A stretch of 64,000 bases of DNA from Sphingomonadaceae bacterium (GTDB lineage: Bacteria > Pseudomonadota > Alphaproteobacteria > Sphingomonadales > Sphingomonadaceae), in NCBI GenBank assembly GCA_024236195.1, contig JACKKZ010000007.1:58968-122967 (forward strand), in the 5' to 3' direction. A model generated the notes under the pieces. The model was not told the origin of the DNA, did not search any database, and saw nothing but the letters and a program-made list of their open reading frames with translations. This document shows, one piece after another, positions 33,198-41,047 of the stretch. How positions within the stretch are numbered: position 1 is the stretch's first letter; each line of letters opens with the position of its first letter. A program made the position numbers and the translations under genes.

Positions 33198-34559
33198 ATG
33201 CGTTACCTTCCCCTGACCGATGCCGACCGGGCGCAGATGCTCGATGTGATTGGCGTCTCCTCCGTCGATGACCTGTTCACCGATGTGCCCGAGGCCGCGC
33301 GGCTCGACGGGCCGATTGCAGGCTTGCCCAATCACGCCAGCGAGATGGCGGTGGAGCGGCATATGGCCAAGCTGGCCGGGCAGAACATGATTGCGGGGCA
33401 AGTGCCGTTCTTCCTCGGGGCAGGGGCCTATCGCCACCATGTCCCGGCCAGTGTCGATCATTTGATCCAGCGCGGCGAGTTCCTCACCGCCTATACGCCC
33501 TACCAGCCGGAAATCGCGCAGGGCACGTTGCAGATGCTGTTCGAATTCCAGACGCAGGTCGCGCGGCTGCTCGGCTGTGCGGTCGCCAATGCCAGCATGT
33601 ATGATGGCTCGACCGCTTGCTGGGAAGCGATTGCGATGGCCAGCCGCGTGACGAAGCGCAGCCGCGCCTTGCTCGCTTGCGGGCTGCATCCGCATTATGT
33701 CGAAGTCGCCAAGACTATGGCGAAATTTACCGGTGACACTATCGCCAGTGGCACGCCGGACCTGACCGCATCCTGCGGCGAGGACGAGCTGATCGCGGAA
33801 ATCACGGACGAGACCGCCTGCGTAGTTGTCCAGTATCCCGATATACTTGGGCGCATTCCCGACTTGGCGAAGATTGCCGACGCAGCCCACGAAAAGGGCG
33901 CGCTGCTGGTCGCGGTGGTGACGGAACCGGTTGCGCTTGGCGCGATCAAATCGCCTGGCGAACTGGGCGCGGATATTGTCGTGGGCGAGGGGCAATCGCT
34001 CGGCGTCGGGCTGCAATTTGGCGGGCCGTACCTCGGCCTGTTTGCGGTGCGCGATCCGAAACATGTCCGCCAGATGCCCGGCCGCCTGTGTGGCGAGACG
34101 GTGGACGCCGAGGGCAAGCGCGGCTTCGTGTTGACGCTCTCCACCCGCGAGCAACATATCCGGCGCGAGAAAGCGACCAGCAATATTTGCACCAATAGCG
34201 GGCTCTGCGCGCTGGCCTTTTCGATCCATATGACGCTGCTGGGCGAGAAGGGCCTGCGCCAGCTGGCGATGGAGAACCACCGCCTTGCCTGCCAAGCGGC
34301 GGACCGGCTGGCGGCGGTGCCGGGGGTTGGCCTCGTCAACGATGCCTTCTTCAACGAATTCACCCTGACCCTGCCACGCAACGCGCGCGAGGTCGTGCAT
34401 GAACTGGCGGCGCGCGATGTGCTCGCCGGGGTCTCGCTCGGGCGGCTTTATCCCGGTGTGGAAGAGCTGTCACAGGGGCTGGTCGTGGCGGTCACGGAAA
34501 CCACCAGCGAGGAGGATATCGAAGCCTTCGCTTTGGCTTTGCAGGAGGTGCTGGCATGA
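33198..34559 (+). CDS. gcvPA: Glycine dehydrogenase subunit 1 (P protein alpha)
   Basis: This 453-residue protein is the N-terminal half of the PLP-dependent glycine decarboxylase, encoded as two genes in this lineage. Family segments are FLGAGAYRHHVPASV, FLTAYTPYQPEIAQGTLQ and YDGSTACWEA. It lacks the PLP lysine, which is in subunit 2. The GAGG binding site lies at the end of the repeat element. Its stop overlaps gcvPB as ATGA. Confidence 0.96.
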   Translation: MRYLPLTDADRAQMLDVIGVSSVDDLFTDVPEAARLDGPIAGLPNHASEMAVERHMAKLAGQNMIAGQVPFFLGAGAYRHHVPASVDHLIQRGEFLTAYTPYQPEIAQGTLQMLFEFQTQVARLLGCAVANASMYDGSTACWEAIAMASRVTKRSRALLACGLHPHYVEVAKTMAKFTGDTIASGTPDLTASCGEDELIAEITDETACVVVQYPDILGRIPDLAKIADAAHEKGALLVAVVTEPVALGAIKSPGELGADIVVGEGQSLGVGLQFGGPYLGLFAVRDPKHVRQMPGRLCGETVDAEGKRGFVLTLSTREQHIRREKATSNICTNSGLCALAFSIHMTLLGEKGLRQLAMENHRLACQAADRLAAVPGVGLVNDAFFNEFTLTLPRNAREVVHELAARDVLAGVSLGRLYPGVEELSQGLVVAVTETTSEEDIEAFALALQEVLA

Positions 34560-36112
34560 ACGCGCCCAACAAATCCGGGTGGAAACCCGAAATGGAAACC
34601 GCACTCCCCGGAGCCGAAGCGCCGACCCATACCGGCAACCGCGCGCTGATGCTGGAAGAGCCGCTGATCTTCGAGATTGGCAGTAGCGACACGACCGGGG
34701 TTGACCTGCCTGAAGCCACTGGCGGCACAAACCGCCTCGGCGGGATGGAGCGTAGCGAAGCCATTGGCCTGCCGGGCCTCAGTGAACCGGAAACAGTGCG
34801 GCACTACACCCGCCTCAGCCGCCAGAATTATGCCATTGACCTCGGCCTGTTCCCGCTCGGCAGCTGCACCATGAAGCATAATCCGCGCCTGAATGAAAAA
34901 GTGGCGCGGATGCCCGGCTTTGCCGATGTTCACCCGCTGGCGCCGCAGGGAGCCATCCAGGGCGCGTTGGCCGTCATTCACGAACTGGGCGAATGGCTGA
35001 AGGCGCTGACCGGCATGCCCGGTGTGGCGATGAGCCCCAAGGCGGGCGCGCATGGCGAATTATGCGGCCTGCTGGCCATCCGCGCTGCACTGGATGCGCG
35101 GGACGATCCGCGCGAGGTCGTGCTGGTGCCGACCAGCGCGCATGGCACCAACCCGGCGACGGCGGCCTTCTGCGGCTATCGGGTGGAGGAAATCGGCGCG
35201 ACTGCGGACGGGCGGGTGGACATGGCGGCGCTGGAGGCGCGGATCGGCCCGGATGTCGCCGCGCTGATGATCACTAACCCCAACACCTGCGGGTTGTTCG
35301 AACGCGACATTCACCGCATGGCTGAAGCGATTCATGCAGCGGGCGGATTCCTTTACTGCGATGGCGCCAATTTCAACGCCATCGTCGGGCGGGTGCGCCC
35401 CGGCGATCTTGGCGTGGACGCCATGCACATCAATCTGCACAAGACTTTCTCCACCCCGCATGGCGGGGGCGGTCCGGGCAGCGGGCCGGTGGTCTTTTCC
35501 GAAGCGCTCGCGCCCTTCGCACCGCTTCCAGCCGTGCGCTTGGCGGGCGGACGCTTCCATCTGGTCGAGGAAGAAACGCAGGTTGACCACGGTCACGGCC
35601 AGAGCTTTGGCAGGCTGGCCGCGTTCCATGGCCAGATGGGCATGTTCACCCGCGCGCTGGCCTATATCCTGAGTCACGGTGCGGATGGCCTCAAGCAAGT
35701 GGCGGAAGATGCCGTGCTCAACGCCAATTACGTGCTGCGCCGCTGCGAGGATGTGCTCCACGCCCCCTATGGTGCGAGCGGACCCTGCATGCACGAAGCG
35801 CTGTTTGGCGATGAGGGCTTTGCGGAAGGCTTCACCACGCTCGATCTGGCCAAGGCGCTGATTGACGAAGGCTATCACCCGATGACCATGTATTTCCCGC
35901 TGGTGGTGCATGGCGCGATGCTGGTCGAGCCCACCGAGACGGAAAGCAAGGCAGCGCTGGACCAGTTCATTGGCGCACTGCGCAGCGTCGCAGAACGGGC
36001 GCGGGCAGGTGACCCGGCGCTGAAGCAAGCCCCCGTCCACGCCCCCCGCCGTCGCCTCGACGAGACCCTCGCCGCGCGCAAGCCGGTGCTGGTGTGGAGC
36101 GAGGGGGAGTAA
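34556..36112 (+). CDS. gcvPB: Glycine dehydrogenase subunit 2 (P protein beta)
   Basis: This 518-residue protein is the PLP-binding half of glycine decarboxylase. The PLP lysine is K296 in INLHKTFSTPHGGGGPG. Other marks are GLFPLGSCTMKHNPR and MSPKAGAHGE. It completes the cleavage system except the L protein (lipoamide dehydrogenase), which is not in the window. A dispersed repeat begins 16 bases after its stop. Confidence 0.97.
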   Translation: MNAPNKSGWKPEMETALPGAEAPTHTGNRALMLEEPLIFEIGSSDTTGVDLPEATGGTNRLGGMERSEAIGLPGLSEPETVRHYTRLSRQNYAIDLGLFPLGSCTMKHNPRLNEKVARMPGFADVHPLAPQGAIQGALAVIHELGEWLKALTGMPGVAMSPKAGAHGELCGLLAIRAALDARDDPREVVLVPTSAHGTNPATAAFCGYRVEEIGATADGRVDMAALEARIGPDVAALMITNPNTCGLFERDIHRMAEAIHAAGGFLYCDGANFNAIVGRVRPGDLGVDAMHINLHKTFSTPHGGGGPGSGPVVFSEALAPFAPLPAVRLAGGRFHLVEEETQVDHGHGQSFGRLAAFHGQMGMFTRALAYILSHGADGLKQVAEDAVLNANYVLRRCEDVLHAPYGASGPCMHEALFGDEGFAEGFTTLDLAKALIDEGYHPMTMYFPLVVHGAMLVEPTETESKAALDQFIGALRSVAERARAGDPALKQAPVHAPRRRLDETLAARKPVLVWSEGE

Positions 36113-36128
36113 GCCTGTCCTCACAATT

Positions 36129-36218
36129 CGTCATTGCGAGTGGCGAAGCCGCGAAGCAATCCAGAGTGAAGCGCAAGACGTTCTGGATTGCCGCGTCGCT
36201 CCGCTCCTCGCAATGACG
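36129..36218. repeat. 90-base palindromic repeat (CATTGCGAG type)
   Basis: The ends CGTCATTGCGAG (36129) and CTCGCAATGACG (to 36218) are perfect inverted copies. Inner arms GCAATCCAGA (36156-36165) and TCTGGATTGC (36182-36191) also pair. The same family is widespread in bacteria. The rest of the gap to 36452 shows no gene. Confidence 0.8.
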
Positions 36219-36452
36219 AAGCTGGAAAATTTCAGCGCTATGCAGCTTGCTTTCAATTGTAGCTTTCCGCCAAAATCACCGCTTTTTCCGTCAATTGGAA
36301 CCAAGGCGCTTGATCTTGCGGCCCTGAACCGCTTTCTAGGGCGCGGATCTGCCGGGGGTGGGTCCGGTCCCAATTGCCGCCAACAGGCGGGTCGCATGAA
36401 ACCATAAGGGAAGGCAGCAACGGGGCTTCACGCGGGGGAAGTGACGGCACCT

Positions 36453-38504
36453 ATGCCTGATAGCACACCAAAGAAGGTCAACCTGCTCGCCAGCGGATGG
36501 AGCAATGTGCGCTCCGCCGGGACGCAGCGTCTGGTTGTCACCGGTGTGATGGTGCTGTTCGCCTTGCTGCTGGCGCGGATGAGCTGGGACTGGCCGCTGG
36601 CGGTCAACGCGGAAGACGCATTCTATGATATGCGCACGGTCTTGCTGGCTGAACCAGCGGAACAGGATGATCGGGTGCTGATGGTCGTTTATGATGACCA
36701 GACGCTGATCAAGCTCCAGAAACGTTCGCCGCTGGATCGCGGCACCTTGGCCGAAGCGCTGAAGAACCTCGATGGGATGGGGGCGAAGGCGATCGGTATC
36801 GACATCCTGTTCGACCAGCCACAGGAAGAAGACGAGCAGCTGATTGAAACATTGCGGGGAATGCAGACCCCCACCTTCGTTGCTTACGCCGCACACGAAA
36901 ATCTCGAACTCGAGATCGAGTATGAGCAGGACCAATATCTGAAGCAGTTCCTTGCCCGGCTTGAAGGTGGCACGGCAGCACCAGCCAGCATCATGCTCAG
37001 CAATGAGGGCGGGGTTACCCGTTCCTGGCCGCCGAAGATTGAGGGGCTGCCTCTTGAACTGACGCGCGCCATGCTCGCCGCGGCTGGTGAAGGCGACAAT
37101 ACTATGCCCGGCTATACCGGAGCGATCCGTTACAAGCGCCCATCAACCGAGGAAGCGCCGGTCTTCACCAAGCTGGCGATAGACCTGTTTTCTGATCCGG
37201 AGCTTGCCCCGGCCATGGCAGAGGCAGTTGAAGGCCGATATGTCCTGATCGGCGGCGATGTGGTCGATGTTGACCGGGTAAACACACCTTTCACCAACAG
37301 CCAGATCCAGGTGCAGGCCGATCAGGACGTGTTCTCAATCAAGCCTCCTGGGTTGGAGATTCACGCCATCATGCTGGCGCAGATGCTGGACGGCAAGGAA
37401 TTGCCCGCCATTGCTGGCTGGACGCTGTGGCTGCTGAGCCTGCTGGTGGTGCTGGCGGGTGTGCTCACCGGCCTGCTCGAATTGCGCAACTGGAAAGTCT
37501 ATCCGCTGCTCGGCTTCCAGTTCCTTGTGTTCCTTGGCGTACCCTTCCTGCTCCATGCGCGGGGCGTCGATACGCTGGGCTTGCCTGCCTTTGGCTGGAT
37601 AGCGGGGTGGTTCCTCGCCTTTGCGGCTGTAACTTCGGCCGCACGCGCTTCCACCGCAGTGCAAAGGCAATTCGCGCAAGGGGCGCTGGGTAAATATATC
37701 CCGCGCTCGATTGCCGAGGAACTGGTGGAGAAGCCGCAGCTTCTCTCGCTCCACGGAGAGAAAAAGGAAATCTTCGTCCTCTTCTCCGACCTCGAAGGCT
37801 TCACCAAGATGAGCCATGCGCTGACGCCGGAAATGGTCGCCAAGCTGCTCAACCGTTACCTCGAAATGCTCAGCCAGGTGGTGCTCGACCATGGCGGAGT
37901 GATCGACAAGTTTGTTGGTGACGCGATTGTAGCTTTCTGGGGCGCGCCGATTGCAAAGGAAGGCGATGGCGAGCGCGCGGCGAAATGCGGCTATGCCATC
38001 TGGCAGGCAGGTGAAGCGTTCCGGGCGGAAGTTGCGGCGATGGACCCCAATCTGCCCAAGATCGGCAAGACCCGTGTCGGCCTGCATTGGGGCGAGGCGG
38101 TAGTCGGAAATTTCGGCGGCGAACGCCGCATCCAGTATACCGCGTTGGGCGATTCCATGAATACCGCCGCAAGGCTGGAAGCCGCCAACAAGCCGCTCCA
38201 GAGCTCCGTCATGGCGAGCCGTGAATTTGCCGAATTGTCCGGGTTGGATTGGTGGCGGCCCATGGGCCGGGTGGTGCTGCGCGGGCGGGCACGCCCGGTG
38301 AACCTGATGGAGCCAGCGCCTGAATTCCCCGTTCAGGATCGGCAAATGTTGGAACAGGCAATAGAGCTGATCGACAATAACCGGGCCGCAGCCATCGAAC
38401 TGATCGAAGAGCTTGTCCGCCGCTATCCGGCTGACACGGCACTGGAGAATTTGCTAATGCGTACGAAGAAGCTGAATGAGGAGGGCGTCTATGTTCTCGG
38501 CTAA
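36453..38504 (+). CDS. CHASE2-domain class III adenylate cyclase
   Basis: This roughly 683-residue inner-membrane protein has one N-terminal membrane helix, a periplasmic CHASE2 sensor (about 50-310, with AEDAFYDMR and AIGIDILFDQPQEED), three membrane helices (about 315-410) and a C-terminal cyclase domain. The metal sites FSDLEGFT and KFVGDAIVAFWG and the catalytic segment ALGDSMNTAARLE are intact, so cAMP synthesis is likely. A GTG at 36441 is an alternative start, but GGGGGAA is too close to it. The FecR-like gene overlaps its end. It may supply cAMP for the binding domains in the redox protein at 53800-56265. Confidence 0.9.
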   Translation: MPDSTPKKVNLLASGWSNVRSAGTQRLVVTGVMVLFALLLARMSWDWPLAVNAEDAFYDMRTVLLAEPAEQDDRVLMVVYDDQTLIKLQKRSPLDRGTLAEALKNLDGMGAKAIGIDILFDQPQEEDEQLIETLRGMQTPTFVAYAAHENLELEIEYEQDQYLKQFLARLEGGTAAPASIMLSNEGGVTRSWPPKIEGLPLELTRAMLAAAGEGDNTMPGYTGAIRYKRPSTEEAPVFTKLAIDLFSDPELAPAMAEAVEGRYVLIGGDVVDVDRVNTPFTNSQIQVQADQDVFSIKPPGLEIHAIMLAQMLDGKELPAIAGWTLWLLSLLVVLAGVLTGLLELRNWKVYPLLGFQFLVFLGVPFLLHARGVDTLGLPAFGWIAGWFLAFAAVTSAARASTAVQRQFAQGALGKYIPRSIAEELVEKPQLLSLHGEKKEIFVLFSDLEGFTKMSHALTPEMVAKLLNRYLEMLSQVVLDHGGVIDKFVGDAIVAFWGAPIAKEGDGERAAKCGYAIWQAGEAFRAEVAAMDPNLPKIGKTRVGLHWGEAVVGNFGGERRIQYTALGDSMNTAARLEAANKPLQSSVMASREFAELSGLDWWRPMGRVVLRGRARPVNLMEPAPEFPVQDRQMLEQAIELIDNNRAAAIELIEELVRRYPADTALENLLMRTKKLNEEGVYVLG

Positions 38505-39219
38505 GACACGGATGAAAGCCATCGCGCTGGCTGGTGCAGCCTTCGGGCTGGGGCTGGCTGGGGCCGCGCAGGCAGGCGTTGTCGTTGCGTCCAGCGGGCC
38601 TTCGGCCAGCCAATATCCCAAGGGCAAGAAGCTCGATGACAATGACCGCATCGTGCTCAAGGATGGCGATTCGGTGACGATCCTCGATGCCAAGGGCACG
38701 CGTGTGCTGACCGGGCCGGGGACACGGGTGGTTGGCACGCGAGGCGCGCCCAATCGAACAAAATTCGCCATGCTCACGCGCCAGCGCTCGGCCACAAGGG
38801 CGCGCACCGGGGCCATCCGCGGGACTGAGGGCGCCCTGACCAATTCCAATCTCTGGTATGTCGACACCAGCATTTCCGGGACGATGTGCCTCGCAGATCC
38901 ATCGCTGGTGCGGCTTTGGCGACCGACCAAGGAAGGCGTTGCGACCTATTCCATTACTGCCCCCAGTGGCGGGACGGTAAATGTGCTGTTTGATGATGGC
39001 GATACGGATGCGCCGTGGGACACTCAGCTCTTGCCGTTGAGTGAGGATGTGGAATACACCATAAGGGGGCCCGGTGGCGTGCCCGAGAGCAAGGTGAGCT
39101 TTGCCTTGCTTGAATCGCCACCGACAGAGCCAGAAGGCTTGGCTGCCGTGCTGATTGAAAAAGGATGCACATCGCAGCTTGATTTGCTGGCCAGCGCCAT
39201 GGCAATGCCGGAAGGCTAA
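38491..39219 (+). CDS. Secreted FecR-domain-like protein
   Basis: This 242-residue protein has a signal peptide (about 1-25, ending GAAQA) and a FecR-like beta domain (LDDNDRIVLKDGDSVTILD and VLTGPGTRVVGT). Two cysteines, in TMCLAD and KGCTSQ, could form a disulfide. The ATG at 38491 has GAGGAGGG upstream and overlaps the cyclase stop by 14 bases. CHASE2 cyclases are often paired with FecR-like proteins, so it may be their periplasmic partner; the exact role is unknown. Confidence 0.8.
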   Translation: MFSAKTRMKAIALAGAAFGLGLAGAAQAGVVVASSGPSASQYPKGKKLDDNDRIVLKDGDSVTILDAKGTRVLTGPGTRVVGTRGAPNRTKFAMLTRQRSATRARTGAIRGTEGALTNSNLWYVDTSISGTMCLADPSLVRLWRPTKEGVATYSITAPSGGTVNVLFDDGDTDAPWDTQLLPLSEDVEYTIRGPGGVPESKVSFALLESPPTEPEGLAAVLIEKGCTSQLDLLASAMAMPEG

Positions 39220-39359
39220 GCCAGTCGGCGCAAAAAATTAGACCGGGTCGCAGCGGGCCAGCGATACGCGCAGGCTCGCCGGTACAATCCTAAGGCTTTC
39301 GGGCCTGATGCCCAGGGGGGCATTCCTGCCGCAACAGCGGCGGGAGAGGGAGGCAGACG

Positions 39360-39614
39360 ATGTATCGGGCCGGTCCGATGCAGGCACCCGCAAGCGGGGG
39401 CCGCCAGGTTTCTTTTCAGGCAGGGCCGATTGGTCCTGTTTCTGGCCATGTGCCCTGCCGGGCGCATTCGCCGCGCTGTGCTCCCCGCTATGCCATTCCT
39501 TTGCCCGAAGCCCTTGTCCGCAAGGCCAAATTGCGCGACAGTGCAGGGGATGCTGCATCGGTTCAGCCGGTCGGCATCGGGGGACATCTTACCCAGGGGG
39601 AGGGTAACGCGTGA
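39360..39614 (+). CDS. Possible small protein coupled to the pentaheme cytochrome
   Basis: An 84-residue frame starts at ATG 39360 behind a strong GGGAGG site and ends in TGA at 39612-39614, which overlaps the cytochrome's GTG start as GTGA. That arrangement is the reason to list it. The product has no signal peptide, membrane segment or known motif, with three scattered cysteines. It could be a leader that couples translation, or chance. The rest of the gap from 39220 shows nothing. Confidence 0.35.
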   Translation: MYRAGPMQAPASGGRQVSFQAGPIGPVSGHVPCRAHSPRCAPRYAIPLPEALVRKAKLRDSAGDAASVQPVGIGGHLTQGEGNA

Positions 39615-41047
39615 CGCAGCAGCAATCACCGATCTGGGCGCGGGTGCAGGGCTGGTCCCTTGCACGCAAGCTCTCCCTGTTCGCGATTCCCGCCCTGCTG
39701 GGTCTCGGCACGGCCAGCAGCATGGGCGCTGCACCAGCAGCGCAGGCAGCCGGTGGTTCGAGCACTTATGAAGGTGTGGCCAGCTGCGCCGGTTCAACCT
39801 GCCATGGCCGCGCAGAAGGCAATGGCGAAGTCGTGCGGCAGGATGAAATCGCTACCTGGCAGGAGCCATCCTCGCCCAGTGGCGCACATAGCCGTGCCTT
39901 TGCTGTTCTTGGTAGCCCGCGCGGCAGGCAGATTGCCGCCAGCCTTGGCCTTGGCCCCGCCACTTCGGCAGAGGCCTGCCTTGGCTGCCATGCGACTTAT
40001 GCCCCTGCTTCGCAGCGCGGCGCGCGTTTTCAGTTGACCGATGGTGTGGGTTGCGAAAGCTGCCATGGCCCCTCCGGCGGATGGCTCTCAAGCCACTATT
40101 CGCTGTTTGACGGGGATCGGGCAGTGCCGGTTTCCCATGCCTCCAATGTTGCCAATGGTCTGGTCCCGCTCGACCAGCCGCAGGCGCGGGCCAAGGTATG
40201 TCTCGATTGCCATCTGGGCAGTACCAAGACCGGCCAGTTCGTGACGCATGAGATGATGGCGGCTGGCCATCCGCGCGTCTCTTTCGAGCTCGACCTGTTC
40301 AGCGCCTTGCAGCAGCATCACGAAATTGATGGCGACTACGTTGCCCGCAAGGGTCGTCTCGACAGTGTGAAGCTGTGGGCAGTGGGTCAGGCCGAGGCAG
40401 TCCGCCGCTCGACAGACCTTTATGCCCGCCCCCAATTCGGGATGCAGGGGTTGTTCCCTGAATATTACTTCTTCGATTGTCATAGCTGCCACCGCCCGAT
40501 CTTTGACGGACCCAAGGCCAATCGGACATTTGAAACCAATCCGGGCCGCCCGATCCCCTTCGGCACGGCGCCCTATAATGACGAGAACATCATCATGCTC
40601 TCGGCCGTCAGCCGTGCGCTGGCTCCGGGAGCTGCGGCCAGCTTTGACGCAGCGAGCAAGGACTTCCACCGCTCAATGGGGCAAGGCCGGGCCGAATCGC
40701 AAAAGGCCGCCGTGCGCTTGCGGGATAGTGCCGGGGCACTCTCCGATGCGCTGGCCGGGCGCAGCTATACAGGCAATGATGCCTTCACCGTAATTGCCAA
40801 TATCGGGGCGGAGGCGACCAGCGCGCGCTTCACCGACTATACCGGTTCGGCGCAGGCCGTGATGGCCGTGGATACGTTGCTCAATTCACTGGTGCGCGAA
40901 GGGCGGATCACCAATGGCGCGGCCGCCGGGATCAGGGCGGATATCAACCGTGCCTATGCCGCCGTGCGTAACCCGCAGGCATACCGGCCCAAGGAGTTCC
41001 GCGCTTCGCTGGGCCGCGCGGTTCGCGCAATCGGAGCGCTGCGCTGA
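39611..41047 (+). CDS. Periplasmic pentaheme c-type cytochrome
   Basis: This 478-residue protein has an N-terminal signal or anchor (about 20-47) and five c-heme sites: an unusual CX4CH at 59-65 (CAGSTCH), then CXXCH at 123-127, 148-152, 197-201 and 290-294. The first 300 residues resemble the cytochrome c554 family; the last 170 form a helical tail without hemes. It starts with GTG behind GGGGGAGGG. Its stop overlaps the next gene as TGATG. It should carry electrons in the periplasm or at the outer membrane. Donor and acceptor are unknown. Confidence 0.88.
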   Translation: MTQQQSPIWARVQGWSLARKLSLFAIPALLGLGTASSMGAAPAAQAAGGSSTYEGVASCAGSTCHGRAEGNGEVVRQDEIATWQEPSSPSGAHSRAFAVLGSPRGRQIAASLGLGPATSAEACLGCHATYAPASQRGARFQLTDGVGCESCHGPSGGWLSSHYSLFDGDRAVPVSHASNVANGLVPLDQPQARAKVCLDCHLGSTKTGQFVTHEMMAAGHPRVSFELDLFSALQQHHEIDGDYVARKGRLDSVKLWAVGQAEAVRRSTDLYARPQFGMQGLFPEYYFFDCHSCHRPIFDGPKANRTFETNPGRPIPFGTAPYNDENIIMLSAVSRALAPGAAASFDAASKDFHRSMGQGRAESQKAAVRLRDSAGALSDALAGRSYTGNDAFTVIANIGAEATSARFTDYTGSAQAVMAVDTLLNSLVREGRITNGAAAGIRADINRAYAAVRNPQAYRPKEFRASLGRAVRAIGALR

